The notes under the pieces were generated by a model. The model saw nothing but the letters and a program-made list of their open reading frames with translations, did not search any database and was not told where the DNA came from. A stretch of DNA of 9,246 nucleotides from an uncultured Alistipes sp. (GTDB lineage Bacteria > Bacteroidota > Bacteroidia > Bacteroidales > Rikenellaceae). The translations under genes were made by a program, and so were the position numbers. The stretch's first letter is position 1; each line of letters begins with the position of its first letter. The DNA lies in NCBI GenBank assembly GCA_900552955.1, contig USBO01000066.1, forward strand, positions 1 to 9,246. The letters are read 5' to 3'. Shown here piece by piece: positions 1 through 5,872 of this stretch.

Positions 1-93
1 CAGTACCATCCCGAATACAAGAGCACGGTGCAGCGTCCGCACCCTCTGTTCGTGGCTTTCGTGGCCGCGGCATTGAAAAACAGTGGTAACTAA
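1..93 (+). CDS. pyrG: CTP synthase, C-terminal end (partial)
   Basis: This is the 3' end of a gene that begins before the window: 30 codons in frame 1 ending in TAA at 91-93. CTP synthase aminates UTP to CTP using ammonia released from glutamine by a C-terminal class I amidotransferase domain. The visible residues start with Q-Y-H-P-E-Y, which matches the QFHPEF motif carrying the His and Glu of the Cys-His-Glu triad, followed by the typical C-terminal run P-H-P-L-F-V-A-F-V. The stop lies 23 bases before yidC on the same strand, with no promoter-like box between them, so the two are probably cotranscribed. The piece is short, but the motif and the known Bacteroidota pyrG-yidC neighbourhood support the call. 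Confidence 0.85.
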   Translation, partial: QYHPEYKSTVQRPHPLFVAFVAAALKNSGN

Positions 94-116
94 TCGCCTC
101 GCACCGAGAGATTCGA

Positions 117-2063
117 ATGGATAAGAGATCAATCATAGGCATCGTCCTCATCGGCGTTCTGTTTTTCGGATTCACGATCTACAGTTCGCGTCAGCAGCAG
201 AAATACCAGGAAGAACTGGCAGCCTACGAGGCGGCCCATCCCGAGCTGAAGCAGCCCGTCGCTGCCGAGGCGCCGGCTTCGGGGAGCGCTTCGGTCCCGG
301 CGTCGGTCGGAGAGGCGGCGCCCGATTCCGTCCGGCTGGCGCGCGAGGCGGCCGTGCTGGGCGATGTCCTGGCTGCGGCCAAGCATGCCGCACCGGAGGA
401 GATCGCCGTCGAGAATGACGTGATGGCGATCCGCTTTTCGACCCGCGGCGGTATCGTGCGCTCCGTGACGCTCAAGGACTATACGCGCTACGGCCGTCAG
501 GGCGAGCGCAACGAGCCGATCGAGCTGTTCGTCCCCGAGAGCTCGAAGTTCGACCTGTCGTTCTTCATCAGGAACGGTCTGAACAACGTGAAGGTCAATA
601 CGTCGGAGTACACGTTCGCGGCCGATCCGGTCGTGCGCACCGACACGGCGCAGATCGTGCGGATGCGTCTGCCGGTGGCTGCCGACGCGTGGCTGGTGTA
701 CGAATATACGCTTTATAATGAGGCGAAACCCTCGCGCGACTATCTGGTGGACTACACGGTGCGGCTGGTGGGCATGACTCCCTACATGGCCAACCAGAGC
801 AGCATCGGCATCGCGTGGAGCAACACTTCCTACCAGAACGAACGGGGCTTCAAGAACGAGAACACCTACACGACGGTGGCCTACCGCATCCCGGGCGAGG
901 GGTCGATCGACGATCTGTCGATGAGCGAAGGAGCGAAGGAGGAGAAGATTTCGTCGTCGGTGGAGTGGATCGCCTTCAAGCAGCAGTTCTTCTCGTCGGT
1001 GCTGATCGCTGCCGACGACTTCCTCTATGCCGACGTGGCGTATGACACCGCCGCGCCCGATTCGGGGCTGATGAAGGCCTTCTCGGCGACGATGGCCGTG
1101 CCCTACACGGCGCAGACCGAACGCTACGACTTCTCGTTCTACTTCGGGCCCAACAAGTACGCCGTGCTCAAAAAGATCGACGACGCGCAGGGAGAGCCGC
1201 TGCTGCTCGACCGCCTGATCCCGATGGGCTGGGGCATCATCGGGTGGGTGAGCCGCTGGCTGGTGATTCCCGTCTTCGACTTTCTGCGGCAGTATATCCC
1301 CAGTTTCGGCTGGATCATCCTCATTCTGGCGATCCTCATCAAGCTCATCGTCTCGCCGCTGACCTACAAAAGCTACATTTCGCAGGCCAAGATGCGGATC
1401 ATCAAACCCGAGATCGATGCGCTGAACGCCAAATATCCCCGTCAGGAGGATGCCATGAAGAAACAGCAGGAGACGATGGCCCTCTACAAGAAGGCGGGCA
1501 TCAATCCGCTGGGCGGCTGCATCCCGATGCTGATCCAGTTCCCGATTCTGATCGCCATGTTCCGCTTCTTCCCCTCGTCGATCGAGCTGCGCGGGCAGTC
1601 GCTCTGGTGGGCGCACGACCTGTCGTCGTACGACAGCATTCTGAACCTGCCCTTCACGATCCCCTTCTACGGCGATCATGTGAGCCTCTTCGCGCTGCTC
1701 ATGGCGCTCTCGACCTTCGGGTTCTCCTATATGAGCTACCAGCAGACGGCCTCAGCGCAGCCGCAGATGGCCGGTATGAAGTTCATGATGGTCTACATGA
1801 TGCCGATCTTCATGCTCTGCTGGTTCAACGACTATTCGAGCGGCCTGTGCTACTACTACCTGCTGTTCAACCTGCTGACCATTGCCCAGACCTTCCTGAT
1901 CCGCCGCACGGTGGACGACGCGAAGATCCACGCTGTGATGGAGGCCAACGCCAACAAGGCGAAGAACCGCAAGAAATCGAAGTTCCAGTTGCGCTACGAG
2001 GAGCTGATGCGCCAGCAGGAGATGCAGGCCCGTGCCGCGAAAAAAGGTTCGCGGCGGAAGTGA
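117..2063 (+). CDS. yidC: Membrane protein insertase YidC/Oxa1 family
   Basis: YidC inserts and folds inner-membrane proteins, alone or with the Sec translocon. The 648-residue protein has the long Gram-negative form. A signal-anchor helix lies at about residues 5-24, followed by a large periplasmic beta-rich domain to about 355. The conserved five-helix insertase core runs from about 369 to 597, with segments near 370-385, 394-417, 470-485, 522-541 and 556-596. Family motifs seen are V-S-P-L-T, A-K-M-R and N-P-L-G-G-C (463-468). The tail after about 605 is rich in Lys and Arg, fitting ribosome contact. The position of the groove arginine (R366 in E. coli) aligns with Lys409 in L-I-K-L-I-V-S-P. 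The ATG at 117 starts directly at the anchor helix (M-D-K-R), so this start is secure. There is no Shine-Dalgarno sequence, as usual in Bacteroidota. It follows pyrG by 23 bases and ends at a strong dyad. Confidence 0.97.
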   Translation: MDKRSIIGIVLIGVLFFGFTIYSSRQQQKYQEELAAYEAAHPELKQPVAAEAPASGSASVPASVGEAAPDSVRLAREAAVLGDVLAAAKHAAPEEIAVENDVMAIRFSTRGGIVRSVTLKDYTRYGRQGERNEPIELFVPESSKFDLSFFIRNGLNNVKVNTSEYTFAADPVVRTDTAQIVRMRLPVAADAWLVYEYTLYNEAKPSRDYLVDYTVRLVGMTPYMANQSSIGIAWSNTSYQNERGFKNENTYTTVAYRIPGEGSIDDLSMSEGAKEEKISSSVEWIAFKQQFFSSVLIAADDFLYADVAYDTAAPDSGLMKAFSATMAVPYTAQTERYDFSFYFGPNKYAVLKKIDDAQGEPLLLDRLIPMGWGIIGWVSRWLVIPVFDFLRQYIPSFGWIILILAILIKLIVSPLTYKSYISQAKMRIIKPEIDALNAKYPRQEDAMKKQQETMALYKKAGINPLGGCIPMLIQFPILIAMFRFFPSSIELRGQSLWWAHDLSSYDSILNLPFTIPFYGDHVSLFALLMALSTFGFSYMSYQQTASAQPQMAGMKFMMVYMMPIFMLCWFNDYSSGLCYYYLLFNLLTIAQTFLIRRTVDDAKIHAVMEANANKAKNRKKSKFQLRYEELMRQQEMQARAAKKGSRRK

Positions 2064-2106
2064 CGCGGGCTGCGGAATCTGTCTGACCCGACAGCGGGTG
2101 AAAATT

Positions 2107-2137
2107 ACGGGAGCCGACGATCGACGTCGGCTCCCGT
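2107..2137. terminator. Bidirectional terminator between yidC and the alpha-galactosidase gene
   Basis: A perfect 13-bp GC-rich stem (ACGGGAGCCGACG and its complement) closes a 5-base loop (ATCGA). It lies 43 bases after the yidC stop and 28 bases after the stop of the convergent gene. On the minus strand it is followed by AATTTTC, and on the plus strand by ATTTG, so the T-tracts are short on both sides. Its position between two converging genes supports a shared terminator. Confidence 0.85.
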
Positions 2138-2164
2138 ATTTGTCCATCCCTGTGCGGGGCGTAC

Positions 2165-3781
2165 TTATTTCACCGGATTGCGTTTCGGGTTTCCGGGATA
2201 GAGCTTGAGAAATACGACACCGTGCGGGTTCACGCCGGCCTCGAAGCTGTCGCCGGTTTCGTCGATGTCTTTCTGCCGCCACAGATCGCGTACGGTCTGC
2301 ATGCCTCTGAGCCCGATCTGCTTGAGGTTGAAGCGGAGGGTCGCCGGCCGGAGCGTTTTGTTGAAGAGCGCGACCGCCATCGCTCCGTCTTCGAGATGTT
2401 TGACGTAGATCGCGTGCTCGTCGTCCTCGGAGATGGAGACGGCATGCACGCCGAGCGGATCCTGATTGACGTCGATCACCTCGTCGTTGGTGAGGAGCGA
2501 TTTGGTGAACGGGTCGATCCGCGCCAGGTCGCACCCGATGAGCAGCGGCGATGCGAGCATCGCCCAGAGCGACATGTGCGTATACTGCTCGTCGGGCGTG
2601 AGCTTGGTGTAGTGGAGCTTGGGGCCCCATCCGACGAGCCCTACCACGAGCATATCGGCGTCGGGCCAATGTCCGGGGCCGGCGAAGGGCGCCCAGCGCT
2701 GCTGGTCGAAGCCGATGGAGGAGATGCTCTTCCACGTGTCGCGGATGTCGCCCGTCGTTCGCCAGCAGTCGGAGTGCTCGACCCAAAGAGGAGCATCGGC
2801 AAAGGGAGCCTTGTTGGAGAGGCTGTATACGATGTCGCGGTCGGTGGCCCGCAGAGCGTCGTGCATCTCCTTGACGTGGTAGAGGTCGTTGGGGGTCCAG
2901 TCGTATTTGAGATAATCGACCTCCCAGTCGGCCCATTGCTTGGCGTCGGCCTCGACGAAGGAGTGGCGGTGGTGGTAGCGCACCTCCTTGCGGTACTGGA
3001 GGTACTCGGCGTAGGTGGTGTTGGGTTTCTGATAGCGGTAGTTCTCGTTGCACAGCCCCTCCTTGATCCATTGGTTCTCGCCGTCGGGATTATCGGAGTA
3101 GGAGCCGATGTGGGCGGCATAGGTTCCGACCCACGGGGTCGAGTAAATGCCGAGTTTGAGCCCGAGGTCGTGCACCTCCCGCGAGAGGGCTTTCATGTCG
3201 GGGAATTTCGCGTTGGGCTGGATGGCGCCGTATTTGCCGCCGCGCGTGCCCTGCCAGCCGTCGTCGATGTTGATGTAGGTCCAGCCGTGGTCGGCAAGGC
3301 CCGATGCGACCATCGCGCGTGCGGACGAGAGCACCTGTTCCTGCGTGACGTCGCGCGCCCAGCAGTTCCATGAGTTCCAACCCATCGGCGGTGTGAGCGC
3401 GATACGGTCGCCGATGACGATGCGCAGGTTGCGGGTCGCTTCGCCGAGCTCGTTTTTGGCCGTAAGGGTCACGTCGTAGGTTCCGGCTTTGGCGACCCGT
3501 CCCGAGATGCGGCCTGTGGCGGGGTCGATGCGGAGACCTTTGGGGAGCCCTGCGGCGGCGAAGGTCATGGGGCGGTCGCCGGTCGCTGTGACATTGAAAA
3601 GGAATCGGGCGTCGGGACGGGCGCCGAAGACCCGTGCTCCGGTTATCCGGGGTGTGTGCGCCGGCTCGGGGGTGAGGATGTAGGCCGAGAGGTCGGGCAC
3701 GTCGACCGATGGCTGCGATTGTGCAACGGCAGGGCTTGCAAGCACGGCTGCTGCGAAGAGGGTGGTGAGAAATCGTCTCAT
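2165..3781 (-). CDS. Secreted alpha-galactosidase, glycoside hydrolase family 27, with N-terminal Ig-like domain
   Basis: This is a predicted retaining exo-enzyme releasing terminal alpha-galactose from dietary or host glycans. The 538-residue product starts with a signal peptide (M-R-R-F, hydrophobic stretch, A-V-A just before Q21). A putative Ig-like domain follows at about 45-124, with G-L-P-K-G-L-R-I-D-P-A-T-G-R-I-S-G. The GH27 barrel begins near 128 with P-P-M-G-W-N-S-W-N (131-139) and includes N-I-D-D-G-W. Asp294 in L-K-Y-D-W aligns with the catalytic nucleophile. Asp345 in R-T-T-G-D-I-R-D-T-W aligns with the acid/base (D231 of human alpha-galactosidase A). D-V-N-Q-D-P-L-G marks the end of the barrel, and a C-terminal beta domain follows. 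An in-frame ATG 36 codons upstream was rejected because it would put non-secretory residues before the signal peptide and lies in the repeat and promoter region. No susC/susD or other polysaccharide-utilisation gene is adjacent. Exact substrate (alpha-galactoside versus beta-L-arabinopyranoside, both known in GH27) is not decidable here. Confidence 0.93.
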   Translation of the reverse strand: MRRFLTTLFAAAVLASPAVAQSQPSVDVPDLSAYILTPEPAHTPRITGARVFGARPDARFLFNVTATGDRPMTFAAAGLPKGLRIDPATGRISGRVAKAGTYDVTLTAKNELGEATRNLRIVIGDRIALTPPMGWNSWNCWARDVTQEQVLSSARAMVASGLADHGWTYINIDDGWQGTRGGKYGAIQPNAKFPDMKALSREVHDLGLKLGIYSTPWVGTYAAHIGSYSDNPDGENQWIKEGLCNENYRYQKPNTTYAEYLQYRKEVRYHHRHSFVEADAKQWADWEVDYLKYDWTPNDLYHVKEMHDALRATDRDIVYSLSNKAPFADAPLWVEHSDCWRTTGDIRDTWKSISSIGFDQQRWAPFAGPGHWPDADMLVVGLVGWGPKLHYTKLTPDEQYTHMSLWAMLASPLLIGCDLARIDPFTKSLLTNDEVIDVNQDPLGVHAVSISEDDEHAIYVKHLEDGAMAVALFNKTLRPATLRFNLKQIGLRGMQTVRDLWRQKDIDETGDSFEAGVNPHGVVFLKLYPGNPKRNPVK

Positions 3782-3804
3782 TTCATTTGGTTTTGGATTG
3801 GTTT

Positions 3805-3990
3805 CGAAGTCAAAGATACGAATAAGCCGAGAGAAAAAAGCAAGCTCGCTTGCATTTTTTCCGAGGCGCAGTATCTTCGACGAAGTCAAAGATACGAATA
3901 AGCGAGGACAAAAGCAAGCCTGCTTGCATTTTGCCGAGGCGGAGTATCTACGGCGCAGCCAAAGAACGAATAAGCTGAGTGCAAAAGCAA
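3805..3990. repeat. Tandem palindromic repeat array, about 2.5 copies
   Basis: Copy 1 is 3805-3880, copy 2 is 3881-3953, and a decayed partial copy 3 is 3954-3990, where it runs into the prs terminator. Each begins with CGAAGTCAAAGATACGAATA or a close variant (copy 3 CGCAGCCAAAGAACGAATA). A core hairpin follows: GCAAGC-TC-GCTTGC at 3840-3853 and GCAAGC-CT-GCTTGC at 3914-3927. This is flanked by an A-run on the left and a T-run on the right, with one unpaired A on the right side. Each full copy ends with CCGAGGCG and then GTATCT, so GATA near the left end is mirrored by TATC near the right end. The same family occurs at 5672-5811. Apparent reading frames across the array are products of the repeat and not genes. 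Confidence 0.85.
3811..3844 (-). promoter_or_regulatory. Promoter of the alpha-galactosidase gene, inside a repeat copy
   Basis: Read on the minus strand, TATCTTTG (3818-3811) matches the Bacteroidota -7 consensus TAnnTTTG. A TTG (3843-3841) lies 22 bases upstream, slightly long for the usual 19-21. Initiation would fall near 3805, giving a leader of about 25 bases before the ATG at 3781. The leader has no Shine-Dalgarno sequence and is A-rich just before the ATG. The -7 box is the gene-proximal edge of the tandem repeat array. A second exact TATCTTTG is at 3894-3887 in the next repeat copy, with CTTG 20 bases upstream, and could be an alternative start. Confidence 0.65.
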
Positions 3991-4025
3991 AAAGGAGAAA
4001 TTCCGTCCGAGACGGGATTTCTCCT
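3989..4025 (-). terminator. Intrinsic terminator of prs
   Basis: A 15-bp stem (3993-4007 with 4011-4025) has a 3-base loop and a single G-U wobble. It lies 22 bases beyond the prs stop. On the minus strand it runs straight into TTTTTGCTTTTGC, a proper U-tract. The U-tract sequence (AAAAA on the plus strand, 3989-3993) is at the truncated end of the third repeat copy, so the repeat array abuts or helps form this terminator. Confidence 0.9.
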
Positions 4026-4047
4026 GCACGATTGCCCGAGGGCGGGA

Positions 4048-4989
4048 TTATTTGAAGAAGATCGACGAGATCTCCTTATAATTGTGTACGCGTTCCACGA
4101 CATCGGCGAAGATGTCGGCCACGGACAGCACGGTGAACTTGCGGAGGTCTTCGCCCTCGCGCAGCGGGATGGTGTCGGTGACGATCACCTCCTGCAGGGC
4201 GCTGGCGTTGATCTTGTCGTAGGCGCTGCCCGACAGCACGGGGTGGGTGATGGCGGCGCGGACGCTCTTGGCGCCCTTCTTCATGAGCATGTCGGCGGCC
4301 ATGCAGATCGTGCCGGCCGTGTCGATCATGTCGTCGACGATGATGATGTTGCGGCCCTCGACGTCGCCGATGGCCGTCATCTTACCCACGACGTTGGCCT
4401 TGGCGCGCTCCTTATGCGAGATGATGATCGGCGTGTGGAGATATTTGGCGTAGGTGTTGGCCCGCTTGGCGCCGCCCATGTCGGGCGCGGCGATCGACAG
4501 ATCCTCGATGCCGAGGCTCTGGATGTAGGGCACGAAGATGCCGCTGGCATAGAGCGCGTCGACGGGAACGTCGAAGAATCCCTGAATCTGGTCGGCGTGC
4601 AGGTCCATCGTCATGATGCGGTCGACGCCGGCAGCGACGAGCAGGTTGGCCACCAGCTTGGCCCCGATCGGCACGCGGGGGCGATCCTTGCGGTCCTGCC
4701 GCGCCCAGCCGAAGTAGGGCATCACGGCGATCACCTGATGCGCCGAGGCGCGTTTGGCCGCATCGATCATCATCAGCAGCTCCATCAGATTGTCCGTCGG
4801 CGGGAACGTCGACTGGATGACGAAAACCGTGCATCCGCGGATCGACTCCAGGAAACAGGGCTGAAATTCGCCGTCGCTGAAATTCAACACCTCGGACTCT
4901 CCGAGTTTCGTGCCGTAGCTGGCCACGATCTTCTCTGCCAAGTAGCGGGAACCGCGGCCGGCAAAGAATTTGATTTTATGTATCGCCAT
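4048..4989 (-). CDS. prs: Ribose-phosphate pyrophosphokinase (PRPP synthetase)
   Basis: This cytosolic enzyme makes 5-phosphoribosyl-1-pyrophosphate from ribose-5-phosphate and ATP, supplying purine, pyrimidine, histidine, tryptophan and NAD synthesis. The 313-residue length is typical for class I enzymes. Visible motifs are F-S-D-G-E (37-41, ATP site), R-Q-D-R-K-D-R-P-R (97-105, ATP site and flexible loop), D-L-H-A-D-Q-I-Q-G-F-F (129-139, with catalytic-region His131) and the PRPP/ribose-5-phosphate loop V-D-D-M-I-D-T-A-G-T (218-227). The start M-A-I-H-K-I-K-F-F-A is the natural family start and lies 26 bases from a good -7 box. It appears to be a single-gene transcription unit, since engB upstream has its own terminator and prs has its own promoter and terminator. 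No truncation or unusual residue was seen. Confidence 0.97.
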   Translation of the reverse strand: MAIHKIKFFAGRGSRYLAEKIVASYGTKLGESEVLNFSDGEFQPCFLESIRGCTVFVIQSTFPPTDNLMELLMMIDAAKRASAHQVIAVMPYFGWARQDRKDRPRVPIGAKLVANLLVAAGVDRIMTMDLHADQIQGFFDVPVDALYASGIFVPYIQSLGIEDLSIAAPDMGGAKRANTYAKYLHTPIIISHKERAKANVVGKMTAIGDVEGRNIIIVDDMIDTAGTICMAADMLMKKGAKSVRAAITHPVLSGSAYDKINASALQEVIVTDTIPLREGEDLRKFTVLSVADIFADVVERVHNYKEISSIFFK

Positions 4990-5014
4990 AATAGTTTGTA
5001 GGGATTAGTCGATG

Positions 5015-5046
5015 CAAATATAAGCATACTAAAAAAAGGCGGCAAA
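5015..5046 (-). promoter_or_regulatory. Promoter of prs
   Basis: On the minus strand TTTG (5046-5043) is followed after exactly 20 bases by TATATTTG (5022-5015). This matches the Bacteroidota TTTG-N19-21-TAnnTTTG pattern closely. Initiation near 5010 would give a leader of about 20 bases with no Shine-Dalgarno sequence. The -33 box lies in the loop of the upstream engB terminator hairpin, so the two signals overlap. Confidence 0.8.
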
Positions 5047-5064
5047 CGATTCCCGCTTTTTTTT
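5031..5064 (-). terminator. Intrinsic terminator of engB
   Basis: On the minus strand an A8 tract leads into GCGG, a 10-base loop, CCGC, one C, and then T7. The stem is short (5039-5042 with 5053-5056), but the flanking A and T tracts can extend the pairing past a single bulge. The A8 tract overlaps the engB stop codon. The symmetrical A/T flanks would also allow termination from the plus strand, although no plus-strand gene needs it. It overlaps the prs -33 box. Confidence 0.75.
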
Positions 5065-5659
5065 ACGAATCCTTCAGACAATCGTCGATGTAGGCGAGAA
5101 TCTCGTCGCGGCCCGTGCGCTTGGCGCTCGAGGCGAAGAAGAGCGGCGGCAGCTCCTCCCACTCCTCCAGCAACTGTTTCCTGTAACGCACGACGTTGCT
5201 TTCGAGCTGGTTGCGCGACAGCTTGTCCGTCTTGGTGAAGACGATGCCGAAGGGGATGCCGTGCTCGCCCAGCAGGCGGATGAACCGCAGATCGATCGCC
5301 TGCGGTTCGAGCCGCGAGTCGACCAGCACGAAGAGGAAGTGCAGCTTCTCCGCGCGGAAGACGTAGTCGGTGATGAGCTTCGAGAACTCGCCCCGCTCGC
5401 TCTTCGAGACGCGGGCGTAGCCGTAGCCCGGCAGGTCGACCAGATACCAGCGGTCATCGATCAGGAAGTGGTTGATAAGGCGCGTTTTGCCCGGTGTGCC
5501 CGAAACTTTGGCCAGCGAGCCGTGGCCCGTGAGCATGTTGATGAGTGACGATTTGCCGACGTTGCTGCGGCCTATGAAGGCGATGTCGGGCAGCGTGTCG
5601 CGCGGAATCTGCGACAGTCGCTGCGAACTGCATTTGAAAGCGGCGCGTTTGATCTCCAT
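5063..5659 (-). CDS. engB: Ribosome-assembly GTPase EngB/YihA (YsxC)
   Basis: A small GTPase of the TrmE-Era-EngA-YihA group, needed for late assembly of the large ribosomal subunit and historically annotated as a septation protein. The 198-residue length is normal. The G motifs are all present: G1 G-R-S-N-V-G-K-S (30-37), G2 threonine in P-G-K-T (Thr59), G3 D-L-P-G (75-78), G4 T-K-T-D (142-145) and G5 S-S-A-K (177-180). The family signature G-Y-G-Y-A follows G3. I chose the ATG at 5659 (M-E-I-K), which matches the start of Bacteroidota relatives. An in-frame ATG six codons upstream (M-H-Y-L-C-P) was rejected because its codons overlap the -7 box. The chosen start lies only 5 bases from that box, so the mRNA may be leaderless. 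Two copies of a palindromic repeat lie just upstream. Confidence 0.95.
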   Translation of the reverse strand: MEIKRAAFKCSSQRLSQIPRDTLPDIAFIGRSNVGKSSLINMLTGHGSLAKVSGTPGKTRLINHFLIDDRWYLVDLPGYGYARVSKSERGEFSKLITDYVFRAEKLHFLFVLVDSRLEPQAIDLRFIRLLGEHGIPFGIVFTKTDKLSRNQLESNVVRYRKQLLEEWEELPPLFFASSAKRTGRDEILAYIDDCLKDS

Positions 5660-5663
5660 AGGA

Positions 5664-5695
5664 CAAAGATAGTGCAAGCCGAGGGCAAAAGCAAA
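5664..5695 (-). promoter_or_regulatory. Promoter of engB, formed partly by a repeat copy
   Basis: On the minus strand TTTG (5695-5692) and TATCTTTG (5671-5664) are spaced by exactly 20 bases, a close match to the Bacteroidota promoter. The -33 TTTG is part of the core palindrome of the adjacent repeat copy. The -7 box sits at the repeat's gene-proximal edge. The start codon begins at 5659, 5 bases downstream of the box, which is about where transcription should begin. Confidence 0.75.
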
Positions 5696-5811
5696 CTTGT
5701 TTGCGATTTTGCCGAGGCGCCGCCTATCTGCGCGGGGCTTTTCCCCGCAAAGTCGTGCAAGCCGAGGGCAAAAGCAAACTTGTTTGCGATTTTGCCGAGG
5801 CGCCGCCTATC
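5672..5811. repeat. Two identical 57-bp palindromic repeat copies
   Basis: Copy A (5672-5728) and copy B (5755-5811) are identical over all 57 bases by direct comparison, offset by 83 bases. Each holds the hairpin GCAAAC-TT-GTTTGC, flanked by GCAAAA on the left and TTTTGC on the right with two unpaired bases (GA) on the right. Each ends in CCGAGGCGCCGCCTATC. Copy A is preceded by an intact CAAAGATA (the engB -7 box read from the other strand); copy B is preceded by the degenerate CAAAGTC. The 26 bases between the copies hold a separate hairpin. The family is the same as at 3805-3990. Open frames across this stretch are repeat translations and not genes. Confidence 0.9.
5732..5748. other. GC-rich hairpin between the two repeat copies
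   Basis: A perfect 6-bp stem GCGGGG/CCCCGC with a 5-base loop (CTTTT) lies in the spacer between the identical repeat copies. No T-tract follows on either strand, so it is not a standard intrinsic terminator. It could still contribute to ending transcripts of the lipoprotein gene, which otherwise has no visible terminator. Confidence 0.5.
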
Positions 5812-5872
5812 AGGAAAAGGGCTGACCGCCGATGGCGCAGAAGGGAAGTCCGGCTTTATGCTACTTCACAAC

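Noticed and set aside
129..1679. A 516-codon open frame on the minus strand across yidC
   Set aside because: It is antisense to a clear YidC, has Arg/His/Asp-rich low-information translation, and arises from high-GC third positions.
2222..3373. A 383-codon plus-strand frame opposite the alpha-galactosidase
   Set aside because: The minus strand encodes a complete GH27 enzyme with signal peptide and catalytic residues; the plus-strand frame shows only compositional bias.
3782..3889. A 36-residue N-terminal extension of the alpha-galactosidase
   Set aside because: It would bury the signal peptide and place the promoter and a repeat inside the coding region.
3656..4055. Small plus-strand frames across the repeat array
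   Set aside because: They translate the repeat (including peptides such as K-Q-A-C-L-H-F-A-E-A) and have no independent support. Such repeat-derived frames are a likely source of false hypothetical proteins.
3979..5001. A 340-codon plus-strand frame opposite prs
   Set aside because: It is antisense to a complete PRPP synthetase with all motifs, and it begins in the prs terminator and repeat region.
3805..5811. A CRISPR array
   Set aside because: Units are long (57-76 bp), palindromic and nearly contiguous or with one spacer, there are too few copies, and no cas gene is present.
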